A stretch of 26,308 nucleotides of DNA from positions 1 through 26,308 of the forward strand of contig CAXKVV010000176.1 of assembly GCA_964058805.1 (NCBI GenBank). Direction: 5' to 3'. A model generated the notes under the pieces. The model did no database searches and was not told the DNA's origin. It saw only the letters and a program-made list of their open reading frames with translations. The position numbers were made by a program, and so were the translations under genes. This stretch comes from Schoenoplectus triqueter (Eukaryota > Streptophyta > Magnoliopsida > Poales > Cyperaceae). Below, piece by piece: positions 11,301 to 20,957 of this stretch. The stretch's first letter is position 1. Each line of letters begins with the position of its first letter.

Positions 11301-14300
11301 AAGCTTCCTTCTGCAGCATATAAGAATGCTAATCAGACGGTAAAGCATTTCATTAATTTTCCCTGCTTTTTTGTATGTCTGAATCTGTTACATTTAAGTA
11401 TGGAAGTACTATGAGGTGATGGATATATCAGGAACAGAATTAAACGAAACTCAGACTGTATAATTAGAAATGAACATATAAACTTGTGAACATAGTGTAG
11501 AAGGTTCATAGTTTTTTGGTTTAAGTTCGGAACCAGTCTAATCTTGGTAAATAAGGCATGCAAGAGTTCCATCCTGGTGTGAACCAGCTGGTATCATAAC
11601 TGTAGTTTAGAACTTTTGACTCCTAACATTAAGGGGCCAATTTTATTTTTTGAAGAAATTTTGTTAACGAAGGCTCATTGTATTTCTATTTAATTTATTT
11701 ACTTTTATACTCAGAGGAGTCATAGTGGGGAAGAGATGGAAGACTTTGACGTTGATATTGCAGATGATGATGATGTTGATCTGAAAGGCACTGAACCAGA
11801 GCATGATGAGCTGGATGAGGATATTGTTGAGTCTGATATTGAACTTGAGGGGGAAACTATTGAGCCTGATAATGACCCTCCCCAAAAGGTTTTGGTCTCT
11901 GCACATAGGAGTTGTTAATAACACCTCAAATAAATGTTGTTGGACAAATTATCCACTATTCAGCTGTCTAAATTTAGCCCAATGTTGGCTCCCAAAAACT
12001 CTCAATTATACTATCAGATCTTAGCAAACTCAATTTTGGCTTCAATAAAATTTCCCTAATTATGCAGCAAGCAAAATAAATTAATAAAAGAATGGAACTG
12101 GGAACACTACCTGCCCTAGCTGAATTGCTGCTGCTGTTTGCAATTTTTGACCTGTTTTATATAGATGGGGGATTCATCTGTTGAGGTGACTGTGGAAAAC
12201 CGTGAGGCCTCTCAAGAGGCCAAGGGAAAAGCGATGGAGGCAATTTCTGAAGGTATTATCATTTTTTAAGGAAAAACATATGAAGTGATAGTTGTATAAT
12301 TGAACTATTAAATAGAGAACCATCTTTGTCATTCATAAAATGGCTTATGATCCGTGACAGATCATGATAATTGTATAAACACAAACTATAGAATTATAAG
12401 CTGAGTTGACTAAATTCTCAGGGAATTTTGAAGAGGCAATTGACCATCTCACCAAGGCAATAACGCTAAACCCTACATCAGCTATCATGTATGCAACAAG
12501 AGGTATGTATGTGTATGTGTTTATATGTATGCAGTACATAATTAGAATTATGATCATTTAAGATCTTTGTGTGGTTCTTGTATTCGCTGGCATTGACCCC
12601 AACTCTTGTCAGCAATTATGTATTTCTTTATCTTATTTCGCTGGTTCTATTTTTTTTTAATTTATCCTGAAACATTCCAGCTACTGTGTACATTAAGATG
12701 AAAAGGCCGAATGCAGCCATTTGTGATGCAACCGCGGCTTTAGAGGTAGAACTCTTTTCATAATCTATCTTTATTCTCTTGCAATATGCCATCAGTGTTA
12801 ATCTTTTGGTCAAGCAAATTGCAAAATGCCCCTGCAAGTTGTTAACAAGCCCATATATGCAAGAAATCTTCTATCATGTTTAAAAAAAAAACGTTGCTAC
12901 CAGATCTTCCAGAAAGAAAGTAATTGTCAACAGTGTTTAAGGTTTGAAAATACATTTAAATTACTAACATAAAACAAAACAAGTTTTGTTTTTTAAATGT
13001 GAATGGTGTACTGTTTTAATGTGCTGCTTATTATCTGTACATGGATTGTTGCCAACGGTGTTTAAGGCTAGTTGGATGTTCTTTTCATCTCCAGTTGCTT
13101 ATTATCTGTATGTGGATTTTTTCTTCTTTTTTCCCCCCAAAAAAAATGTCTGTGGGGTATTTTTTTTACCAGATAAACCCAGACTCCGCAAAGGGTTACA
13201 AATCAAGGGGCATAGCCTTGGCCATGCTGGGCAAATGGGAACAGGCTGCGAAGGATCTCCATACTGCATCCACGATAGATTATGATGATGAGATAAACTC
13301 TTGGCTAAAGAAGGTAACTTTGCATTTTTCTCAAATTATTTAATAATTTGTTGTCCCGTGGGAATTTTTGATCTGAAATGTTTAGTTAAAAATCATGGAT
13401 ATTTTCACAGGTTTAGCGTGATTGTCAGAAATCAAACTAAATGGGATTTTGAATGTTTGGATTGAGATTGTTAGATGCTTAATTTCAGGTGGAACCAAAT
13501 GCACATAAGATAGAAGAGCATAAAAAGAAGTATGATCGTTTAAGAAAAGAGCGAGAAGAAAGGAGAGCAGAGCGAGACAGACTTTGCCAAAAGGCTGCTG
13601 CTCAGGTACTGTTTAAACTGAGTAATTTCATGCACACTATAAATGTGAAAGATATCTCTTATACTCCTGTAGAAAAAGATATATCAAATGTGTTCCCAAA
13701 AAATGATACTATTGCATGTACTTCACATCTTTTTTCCTCAACTTGTTTCTTTGAAGCTGCTCGAACTAAACTCTTTTCCCGAGAAATAAGTTTGGTCTGG
13801 TTCATAGTCTGGAAATCATTTGAAGTTAGTTTTCTTATGCTTACATGTGGGTGTATTTGATTGCATTGTTTTAGGTTTCTTGGCTATGTTATTTTGATAT
13901 GTTGTAACTGCATGATTGAAATCTTACCTCATAACTTTGAAAAGATGAGGTTGGGAAAAGCTTCATCTTATTGTTTCAACAAAAAAAAATATTTCCACAA
14001 ATTTCCTTGGTTCGACAATATTAGAGTACTCACTTGTTCCGCCATTTATGTCCTTTTAACTGCTTATCGTGTCAATGTTAGGCTGCATATGAGAAGGCTA
14101 AAAAGAAAGAACAATCATCATCCAGTGGCATGCCCGGAGGCTTCCCGGGTGGCATGCCCGGAGGCTTCCCCGGTGGCATGCCTGGAGGGTTCCCGGGTGG
14201 CATGCCCGGAGGATTTCCTGGTGCCATGCCTGGGGGTGCTCCTGGAAATATTGACATGAGCAAGATCCTCAATGTAAGCTACTAGACTAAGTTAGAGCTT

Positions 14301-14931
14301 TTATATACTTTTGAGATAAACATGTGTGTAATGAGAAAATGTTGGCATTATTTGCAAGTATGGTTGAACTTTGTGTGTTGCTAATGGTATGTACAATAGC
14401 GTCGCAACTTGCAACATATACAGATTGATTGCAGGTCGAGCACTGAGCTAAAAAATTAGCAATGAAGCTTTGATTTCATCATATCTGAGAGAAGATAGAC
14501 CTGATTATTTTGTTCTATTTCTGTCAAACAGGATCCAGAACTAATGTCGGCATTGAGCGACCCTGAGGTCATGGCAGCTCTGCAGGATGGTACTATTCTT
14601 GCTACTTTCTTTTTCCGATCTCATCTGGACTGTCATATAAATTATCTTGTGTAAAAATAATAAAGTATTGCTACTGAGTTCTGAGTTCCACAGGGGTTCT
14701 GATTCATCTCAGGGAGAATAATGGAAATAATTGAACTTCATAAACATAATAGGAAACAAAATTGATAAGACATAAAAATTCAATGTCATTTTGTAATTTC
14801 AAAAACAATAATTTCATCAATTTTAATTTTCAGTGATGAAAAACCCAGCAAGCTTCGCAAAGCATCAGGCAAACCCCAAGGTGGCACCAGTCATAGCAAA
14901 GATGATGGGTAAGTTTGCAGGTTCAACCTAG
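8342..14931 (+). CDS. Hsp70-interacting protein (HIP / FAM10 / ST13 family), 11 exons
   Basis: Exons: 8342-8451, 11291-11339, 11715-11888, 12165-12252, 12422-12502, 12681-12745, 13173-13313, 13489-13605, 14082-14273, 14532-14589, 14834-14931. All introns are GT-AG, phases agree, and the sum is 1173 nt (390 residues). In order the protein shows a HIP-type N-terminal dimerisation segment (about 1-50), an acidic stretch (54-111), three TPR motifs (about 126-227; [18 protein letters not shown] lies in the first), a highly charged helix (about 237-286), five [12 protein letters not shown] repeats (291-330) and a C-terminal STI1/DP domain (about 331-386, with [19 protein letters not shown]). HIP proteins bind the Hsp70 ATPase domain in the cytosol and stabilise its ADP state. 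The start is the ATG preceding the family-typical [10 protein letters not shown]. No internal stop or frameshift was seen. Intron 1 (2839 nt) hosts a LINE. Family call is firm; orthology to a particular Arabidopsis copy is not tested. Confidence 0.93.
9483..10850 (+). mobile_element. Decayed, 5'-truncated RTE-like LINE in HIP intron 1
   Basis: Reading starts just before the reverse-transcriptase catalytic box: [13 protein letters not shown] at about 9526-9566 (FADD motif). It continues in broken frames through [19 protein letters not shown], then [17 protein letters not shown] (about 9958-10008), then QHRLR, a stop, FGHIQRR, and GRPRLT near 10178, all characteristic of the C-terminal part of plant RTE-type polyproteins. 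Several stops and frame changes make it non-functional. The 3' end shows CTACCCCAATTTATTTGGGA and a (TTG)n-like tail at about 10832-10850. Endonuclease and most of the reverse transcriptase are missing, as expected of 5' truncation. It is in the same orientation as the host gene. No clear target duplication was found. Confidence 0.88.
10411..10737. repeat. 162-bp tandem duplication of an (ATT)-rich segment
   Basis: Copies start at 10411 and 10573 with TTATAATGTAGCTTTATTGT. Each proceeds through (ATT)n, AGCATCACT, AACATCATTCTCTCATTA and TTGTCTTCATCATTATCA. It lies inside the 3' untranslated part of the LINE, so it arose in or after the inserted copy, or was present in the source element. The long reading frame through it is a consequence of the repeat. 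Confidence 0.9.
14127..14246 (+). repeat. In-frame 24-bp coding minisatellite (GGMPGGFP)n in HIP
   Basis: Five consecutive 24-bp units begin at 14127, 14151, 14175, 14199 and 14223. The first four encode GMPGGFPG with a trailing G; the last is diverged and encodes AMPGGAPG. Gly/Met/Pro-rich repeats are usual before the C-terminal domain of plant HIP proteins and probably form a flexible linker. Differences between units are mostly synonymous. Confidence 0.93.
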
Positions 14932-15120
14932 AAGTCTTGGACTTGGTTTCTTGTGATGAAATGAATTTTGTTGTAAAGACGTTAACTGGTTTGTGATCAG
15001 CATTGAGTTTCACTCTTGGGAGTTTATATGAGGGTTCTTTCTCGGGTACTTGAACTTTGTAGTTTAAACTTATAAAACATTGAAATATTGTGCATGAATA
15101 TTTTTTTCCGGGTATCTTTA
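14932..15120 (+). other. Probable HIP 3' untranslated region
   Basis: Sequence after the TAG stop at 14929-14931 is T-rich and non-coding. ATAAAACATTGAAAT at about 15071-15085 could contribute a weak polyadenylation signal; no canonical AATAAA is seen. The exact end is unknown. Confidence 0.4.
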
Positions 15121-15360
15121 TAATTCGATTCTCACAGTAGAAAGTCGTTGGGTGGTAATTTCGTTTCCTTGTGTTTTAATTTGGCATTTAATTTCCATCT
15201 TCTGAAATGATACGGAAAACGACTAAAAAAAGTTGCATGTTTCATGCTCTCCAATACTTCACAACGAGGTTGTGTACCTGTGTAATACTTTTCTCTTTTG
15301 CACCCGGGGAGCTGTTAGTTCACTGGTTAGTGTGTCATGCATGCAATTTTGGTGATGCCT

Positions 15361-15441
15361 TCGCTTTAAAAAACCATACGAATAATCAACGATATGAATA
15401 ATCGCTTTAAAAAAACATACGAATAATCAACGATATCATCT
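15361..15441. repeat. Tandem duplication, period 41 bp
   Basis: TCGCTTTAAAAAACCATACG at 15361 recurs at 15402 with one change, followed in both units by AATAATCAACGATAT. Near identity suggests a recent local duplication. It lies about 430 bp beyond the HIP stop. Confidence 0.9.
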
Positions 15442-15997
15442 TCAGGTCTGATGTTGGAGACCAAGTAAATCGTGGGCACAACATTTCTCTTAAACCAAAG
15501 GGAACACAAACAGATTCATAAGTTGTATTATTAAAAAAAAAGAAATTAAAGTGCAAAAAAAATGCGATGGGATGTTTCAACTGGTAACATCAGCACAAAA
15601 GACGAATAATCTTTTGTGCATACTATCTAAATCCAGAAATGAGATGAATACAAGATGCAGATTTGTCAATTGACCACCTGCTCGATGAAATGACAATCTA
15701 CTAAAAACACTTTTAGTTACTGAGGAATATACTTGACTTCAATAATATGAACAAGGTTTGGAGTTATTAGAGTCTAATAAAAACACTTGTAGTTCGAACT
15801 ACCATGTCAAAACTATCATTCGGGACTATATCCTAAAAAAACCCATATTTAAATTAATTCCTTGTAAGGGATGTTAACGAAAAATAAATCCACCTATGAG
15901 AGGACATTAGGAACTCCTCTGTGACCTCAAAATCACTGAAAGTAACAGCAATGCCCTAATCTTTTTTCAAATTTAACAATAATCCCTGTGACAGGAA
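15442..15997. other. Intergenic DNA, nothing recognised
   Basis: No gene, RNA or mobile-element signature is visible. The stretch separates HIP from the downstream LINE remnant. Confidence 0.45.
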
Positions 15998-16760
15998 ATG
16001 AGACTCCTTGATGAACGAATCAGTTCATCAAACACTAATGAATCTGGCTTAAACACCCCACATTACATCCCTAACAACCTTGAAAATACCCTAGCCAACC
16101 CACAAACTCTTACCCGCACAATCACACTGAAGGACCGGGATGACATGCAAATACGGGAGATGTGCCACAATAGGCACCTACACCGCCAAATCCGCATAAA
16201 TTTTCTAATAGACCCAGGAATACCATTAAGCAACTTGCACATCCCATGGAAGATACAGGCACCACTCAAGGTTACAATCTTCCTATGGCTCATGCTGCAA
16301 GGAAAACTTCTAACAGCATACAACCACATCAAAAGACAATGGCCAGCCCCTCCGCATTGCATCGGTTGCCATACACAAACACTTGAAGACACCAACCATC
16401 TCTCTCTCCTGCCCCTCTGCTACAGCAATATAGAAGCAGCTGCAACCAGATATTCCACAATACCTTTTCAACACGACTGATGCACTCTCCTTTTGGTCAG
16501 CATACCAGCACCGACTACCTCATTCAACAGCAAAATCTTGAGATACCCTATTTGCATCAACCACTTGAAAAATATAGAAGGAACACAACAACAGGTTCTT
16601 CCTGCACCCCACTCCACCTCACCTCACATTTTGGATTGATACATACTCGAGGATGGAGTGTTATGGGATTGACAATGCAAATAAAGGCAACTCGTGATAA
16701 TCAGCGTCCTTTGTATATATTCTTACTTTTTTTAATGAAAGTTATCAGTCAGTGTTTTGC
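15998..16760 (+). mobile_element. L1-type LINE remnant with zf-RVT zinc-binding domain
   Basis: A 160-codon uninterrupted frame (15998-16480) encodes the reverse-transcriptase-associated zinc-binding domain of plant L1-like LINEs. WKIQAPLKVTIFLWLMLQGK at residues 84-103 is the family signature. It is followed by the zinc-binding pattern C121, C124, H134, C141 within CIGCHTQTLEDTNHLSLLPL plus C. The catalytic reverse transcriptase and endonuclease are absent upstream. After the stop at 16478-16480 the sequence is non-coding or broken, and a T-rich stretch with TTTTTTAATGAAAG near 16734 may mark the 3' end. It lies between the convergent HIP and Ycf20-like genes. It is a pseudogene fragment, unlikely to be expressed as a gene. 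Confidence 0.82.
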
Positions 16761-16978
16761 CTACCACTTCAATTTTTTTTTTTTTTATAAATTTACCTGT
16801 CACACTGATCCAATGATACTTGCTCACCAGAAATCGCAGCCAGAGAACCAATTGCACAACTATATTTCTATTCTACTAATAAGTTTACTTCTGTGCTTTT
16901 GGCTTTTCTTTTAGTATCAAAAAGATAACACATCATTTGTTTTAAATATATTTTCACTGTACAAAGCTACCAAAACCC

Positions 16979-18047
16979 TCAAAATATATCAATTTTAAAG
17001 TCAAATGATATACCATGAGATTCAAAAATGGAATCGATCTCATACTTAAATGCATCCAAAAACAAACCCAGTGACAACCCCGCCTTCCAATAATTGAAAA
17101 TTGCGATGAACCCCTTAATCTTTTCGAAGACTGGAATGGAGGCCCGGTACATAAGTGCACCGATTCCCTCTACCACAACCACAGCTAACCCGGCTGAGAG
17201 TATGTCCCAGTCACCAGTCTGACCTATGACAGTTGCAAAAGCAGTCGCACAGTAGAATCCAATGAGAAAAAACAAGATTTTTAGGGACAAACCCTTCCTC
17301 AATTGGTTAATACGATATGTTAAGTTGGTTTGGAAAGATTTGAGTGTGTTGAATAAGCGGGTTCCACCATTGTTTGTTGTATTGCTTGATGATGATTCTG
17401 AGGTACCACCATTTACCAAGCTTTTAACAGTCCACTTCCTTCTCCTATAAAGAAAAATAAATTATGGACTAAAAGAAACAAACAACTAACACTAGAATCT
17501 TAATACTAGAAGATGTGATTTCAACTTTTTCTGCCTTTTTGGTACACCGAAATCTTGGCTGGTACCTACTTCTACCGAATAGATTCAGTTCAGTGTTACT
17601 TTGTTCTGAAATGTGGTTATTTTTGTTATTTGGAATTCTATGCCCTGAGTAAAAGGTAACTTAATATCATTTTTCCCCCTCATTCAATGTGAAATTCCCA
17701 AAGGAAACTAATTATCCCTGCAGATAGTGGTAAAGCACAGTACTGCATATGACTCGAACAATTATATTAAAATCACCAGTAACAAATAATGTCTGCACAT
17801 ACTGGTAAGGTGCCAGTACTGTATCCAAAGAAAATAACCAAAAAAAGAAAAAGAAAAGAAAGACTAACATTCACCTTAAACATTTGACTGTGGGTCCACC
17901 TAGATAAAAGCAACACAAATTGTTGAGATTTGTACTATATCCACTGGTGCTATCCACTAGGTAAGAAGATGTACAGGGATACTTCGGTTTCATGCATTTA
18001 GATATCCGTAAGACGGTGATTCCCTTGCAACACTGTATAGCCGACAT
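16979..18047 (-). CDS. Ycf20-like protein (DUF565), chloroplast membrane protein, two exons
   Basis: Exon 1 runs from the ATG at 18047 down to 17875; the intron is 17874-17445 (GT-AG, phase 2); exon 2 runs 17444-16979 including the stop. The product is 212 residues. Residues 1 to about 70, poor in acidic residues and rich in Ser, Cys, Lys and Arg, look like a chloroplast transit peptide. The mature part contains LSLKILFFLIGFYCATAFAT (about 110-129, first membrane segment), IGQTGDWD, a second segment around LSAGLAVVVVEGIGALMY (about 140-157), and NYWKAGLSLGLFLDAFK (175-191), all hallmarks of the Ycf20 family found in cyanobacteria, plastid genomes and plant nuclei. Arabidopsis YCF20-like mutants have reduced thermal dissipation of excess light. 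The gene is convergent with HIP. Splice phase and the joined RRRKWTVKS support the exon pairing. Which Arabidopsis paralogue it matches is not resolved. Confidence 0.92.
17715..17828. repeat. Imperfect direct repeat inside the Ycf20-like intron
   Basis: CTGCAGATAGTGGTAAAGCA, followed by CAGTACTGCATA (about 17718-17750), is echoed by CTGCACATACTGGTAAGGTG, followed by CCAGTACTGTAT (about 17792-17823). The spacing is about 74 bp. The repeat is non-coding and moderately diverged. Confidence 0.6.
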
Positions 18048-18490
18048 GTCACCATACTAGAACGGAAGCAACATCTGTGACACAAAGTAGAAACATTAAA
18101 AGATGAAATTCCATCTCCGCAATTTGTTCTTGGTCCATTCTCTTTGGCTTCAAGAGGTACACATAGACGGAGCGAAGAGGTCTAATACCTAAAAAAAAAA
18201 TTGAACCTCGTTGATTATCTACCTTGGCTTGGAAAATCTAATCGGAGGAAACTCGCCTTATGCCCCCGTTACGCCGATTCTTAACAGTTGTTTTTGCGAC
18301 GATGTGATTCTGATTGTTTTACCGATTGATGCGGTTTATGATCGGAAGAAGGATTTGGTATAGCGTGGACTGGACTAGGTTTCGCTAAACCCGAATAAGA
18401 TGGGTCTGAAGAAGATGGATCCGTCTCTGTCGGGTGGGATCAGACGGTTACAATTAAACAGGCTGAAGCAATTTTTCTGCACCATCGATT
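18048..18490 (-). promoter_or_regulatory. 5' leader and proximal promoter of the Ycf20-like gene
   Basis: GC content is higher than in the AT-rich flank beyond 18490, consistent with a leader and promoter. Read on the minus strand, a possible leader intron uses a donor at 18222-18221 (AAG then GTAGAT) and an acceptor ending at 18075 (CTTTGTGTCACAG). Immediately after that acceptor two upstream AUGs occur: a six-codon frame including its stop (18074-18057) and a 22-codon frame (18055-17990) overlapping the main start. No clear TATA box was identified. The leader intron is inference. Confidence 0.4.
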
Positions 18491-18764
18491 TAGAATTTGT
18501 TGTCTTAGGTTAGGTATTACTAATTATTTTTTGATCTACTTGGGTTATTGTTATTTCTTAAAGATAGTCGTGTTTGAAAAATTTTAGTCATCTTATCAGG
18601 TTTTTATTTTGTTCATTATAATTTCGTCCATAATGGAACTAGTGCATGAGATTTTCTTTTAATCATAAAAGTATGCTCCCAATTTATTTTATCAACTCAA
18701 AAGTTGTCACTTGTCAGTAAAATGCATAGATAAAGTCTAATTGGATTTTTTTACGAAGTATATA
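18491..18764. other. Intergenic DNA, nothing recognised
   Basis: The stretch is AT-rich without a visible gene or element. Confidence 0.45.
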
Positions 18765-19085
18765 TATGATTCACCGTATTCGGTCCTATATGAATTTGGT
18801 TACAGTGATTCAATAAATATTTCAATTAAATATTTATGATTCAAATTTTAAAATTTCAATTTAAATAACTTAGAAAAAATTGATATTTTTAATTAATTTT
18901 AGAGTCATTTTTTAAAAATCATTGAGCATAACAAAATAACTTCAAACATATTGAAAATTAATAATTTACAAGATTATAATATAAAAAGTCTTTCAAGCTA
19001 TTTAAATTGAAATTTTAAAATTTAAGCTTTCGGCTCAAAATATTTATAAAATAACTGTAGTCAGTTTTGCCTATCGTATTGGATC
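18765..19085. mobile_element. Foldback element of about 320 bp
   Basis: The left arm contains TTCAAATTTTAAAATTTCAA then TTTAAATAACTT (about 18840-18872). The right arm holds the near inverse AAGCTATTTAAATTGAAATT then TTAAAATTTAAG (about 18995-19026). Outward, TTACAGTGATTCAATAAATA on the left pairs with the inverse of TATTTATAAAATAACTGTAG on the right, and GTATTCGGTCC pairs imperfectly with the inverse of CCTATCGTATTGGA. There is no coding capacity and no clear target duplication. Confidence 0.6.
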
Positions 19086-19313
19086 TTACACTGCATTCCA
19101 ACCGATAGTTTATAGCCTTGCTAATGCTTTAGCTGCATAGTACCAGGCTACCAGCTGCTTCAAGGAGTTGCCGCGTACAATGAAGCACTTTTGAATTGCA
19201 CGACTCATCGCCTAATAAAGAAATCTAATCCTGGCCTACTTAATACACGAACTGACCTTGGCGCACTAACTAAATTAATGACTGCATAATATATATATAT
19301 ATATAATAAATAT
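19086..19313. other. Intergenic DNA with a short (TA)n run
   Basis: No gene is recognised. A TA dinucleotide run at about 19289-19306 lies just before the third MITE copy. Confidence 0.45.
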
Positions 19314-19737
19314 ACCGTGAACTTAAACTCACGGAGATTTTCCGTAAACTTAAACTCACAGAGGTCTTCCGTGAGCTTAACTCAAAAAGTACATCAAATT
19401 ATCTCAAAATTTTAATTTATCATCCTCATTAAATTCTTTATATGCAAATCTTATGGGATGCAAAAATTTGAAGTATTTTGAGCTTTTTAAGTCATGATTT
19501 TTAATTTTTAAAAATCAGCTCTAAAAATAATAATAAAATATTTAATATTTGAACATCATTTTGAAAAATTAAAAACGATGACTTAAAAAACTCAAAACAC
19601 TTCAAATTTTTGTACCCATGAGATTTTCATATAATTTTTTTAATGAGGATGATAAATTAAAATTTTGAGATGATTTAATGTATTTTTTAAGTTAAACTCA
19701 CGAAAGGTCTATATGAGTTTAAACTCACAGTATTTTT
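19314..19737. mobile_element. Mutator-like MITE, copy 3
   Basis: This copy is homologous to the elements at 6029-6439 and 6484-6869. It shares TTCCGTGAGCTTAACTCAAA on the left arm and, near the centre, AAAATCAGCTCTAAAAATAA and AAATATTTAATATTTGAACA. The inverse arm contains TTAATGAGGATGATAAATTA and ends near CTCACAGTATTTTT. The left terminus holds an extra, partly duplicated segment with ACTTAAACTCACGGAG. The outermost GAGCAAATCT ends are not preserved and no target duplication is evident. Confidence 0.7.
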
Positions 19738-19774
19738 ACTCTCTCTATATACATAAAATAAAACTAACATGTCT

Positions 19775-20004
19775 AGAAGTACGGAATTTTTTCGTGATTC
19801 TAGCTTTAAAATTATATCAAATGATCTTCAAATTTTAATTTATCATACTCATTAAGTTCCTCATATAAAAATCTTATCGGATACAAAAAATTTGGGATGT
19901 TTTAAGTTTTCAAAATCACTCTTTTTAATTTTTAAAAATCAGATCTAAAAATAATAATAAAATATTCAATATTTATATATAATTTTCAAAAATTAAAAAC
20001 GATT
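19775..20004. mobile_element. Mutator-like MITE, copy 4, truncated
   Basis: Sequence from about 19775 matches the left arm and centre of copy 3: TTTTAATTTATCATACTCAT, then AAAAATCTTATCGGATACAA, then CTAAAAATAATAATAAAATA. The right arm stops after AAAAATTAAAAACGATTTTA, where similarity to a PPR coding sequence begins on the other strand. About half of the element is missing. Confidence 0.65.
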
Positions 20005-20190
20005 TTAGAAACCAACCCTATGCCAGCACAATCTTTAATGACTCTGAAGAAATGTGAATCTGTTAGGAGGAACTCCATCTTCTTCCATCCGGTGAGACAA
20101 TGCCATGGCCTCCTCATACAAGCGCAATGCAGTATTACCCAGAAATCAAGCAATTCCAGATGAATGTGCTGAACCTACCCATGTAGGTTG
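20005..20190 (-). pseudogene. Broken pentatricopeptide-repeat (PPR) gene fragment
   Basis: Read on the minus strand from 20158, three frames in succession give WNCLISG then a stop; LYEEAMALSHRMEEDGVPPN then RFTF; and RVIKDCAGIG near 20046-20016. Together these match one to one and a half motifs of a plant organelle-type PPR protein, in the region reading W-N-x-L-I-S-G ... EEAM-AL ... M-x-x-D-G-V-x-P-x-x-F-T-F. One stop and two frame changes show it is dead. PPR proteins bind organellar RNA, but this fragment is too short to act. It is cut off on its downstream side by MITE copy 4. The closest family that comes to mind is the OTP70-like group, which is unverified. Confidence 0.72.
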
Positions 20191-20957
20191 CACAATCGGA
20201 TTGCGTCGTTAGTTTCTCCTGTTGCGCTTCACACGGCGTGGTATGGCGCATGTAATGGTGCCAGAGATGGATGCAACAATCGCCATGATTAATTGATCAT
20301 CAGCAGAACTTACAATGAAAAGGAAAATAAAGGAAGTTCGCCATTATTGCACCACATCCATTCGAGGAACAACAAGACGAGACAGTAAACAGACTTGAGG
20401 TTGAGGCGACTAGATCCGAATTCAAACAATGACAAATCCGGAGGCCCGTTTAACTAATGGTCCGAAAGCCCAATTTAAAAAGTCTTACTACAGTCTTCTG
20501 TCTGTGAAGATTTTTCAAAAATTAATTAGAACGGTTCATTTTAATTACAACGGTTGTGAAGAAGTTTAAATAACAATTTTAATGCACATAGAGTTTATTA
20601 TTATTAAATTAAAATCGTTGATCTCTGATTGAATGGATCAGATCAAAAGTACTTCACATGGAGAGTTTTTTTTTGCTCTCCAGGGGATGTCGTTTCGTCT
20701 CGAGTTCGGTCCTTGCTAAAACCCCGCGTCAGCTCAGCTCCCTCCCCCTTCCTAGGCTACTGTAGGGTCTGTATTCTTTGCAGAGAATTTTCGTATGGAG
20801 ATTTTCACAGGAAAATCACGACGACTCAAGGAAATCATAAGGCTGTGTAGAAATCTAAACACAAATTTTTGATGCCCGCGGTTATTTATTACTGTTAAAT
20901 CAGAACCATTGATAGAAAAAACTGCACCTGCGGAGTGATGTGAGTTCGGCTATCGTA
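20191..20957. other. Intergenic DNA, nothing firmly recognised
   Basis: A 73-codon plus-strand frame (20629-20850) has no family signature. A short hairpin GGAGAG, T-run, CTCTCC is present at about 20660-20683. Motifs such as AACGGTTCATTTTAATTACA (20530-20549) resemble flanks of decayed mobile elements, but no ends can be drawn. Confidence 0.4.

Noticed and set aside
11664..11924. Minus-strand frame of 86 codons
   Set aside because: It lies opposite HIP exon 3 (acidic segment), whose splice sites and phase are well supported.
14078..14272. Minus-strand frame with [12 protein letters not shown] repeats
   Set aside because: It is the antisense shadow of the HIP minisatellite exon.
15650..15730. 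Possible box C/D snoRNA (ATGAAATGA ... TACTGAG)
   Set aside because: The C box does not match the consensus and no terminal stem or guide pairing could be shown.
16063..16395. Minus-strand frame of 110 codons
   Set aside because: It is antisense to the zf-RVT reading of the LINE remnant.
20660..20683. GGAGAG / CTCTCC hairpin around a T run, terminator-like
   Set aside because: The genome is eukaryotic, so a bacterial-type terminator reading has no meaning; the hairpin is short enough for chance.
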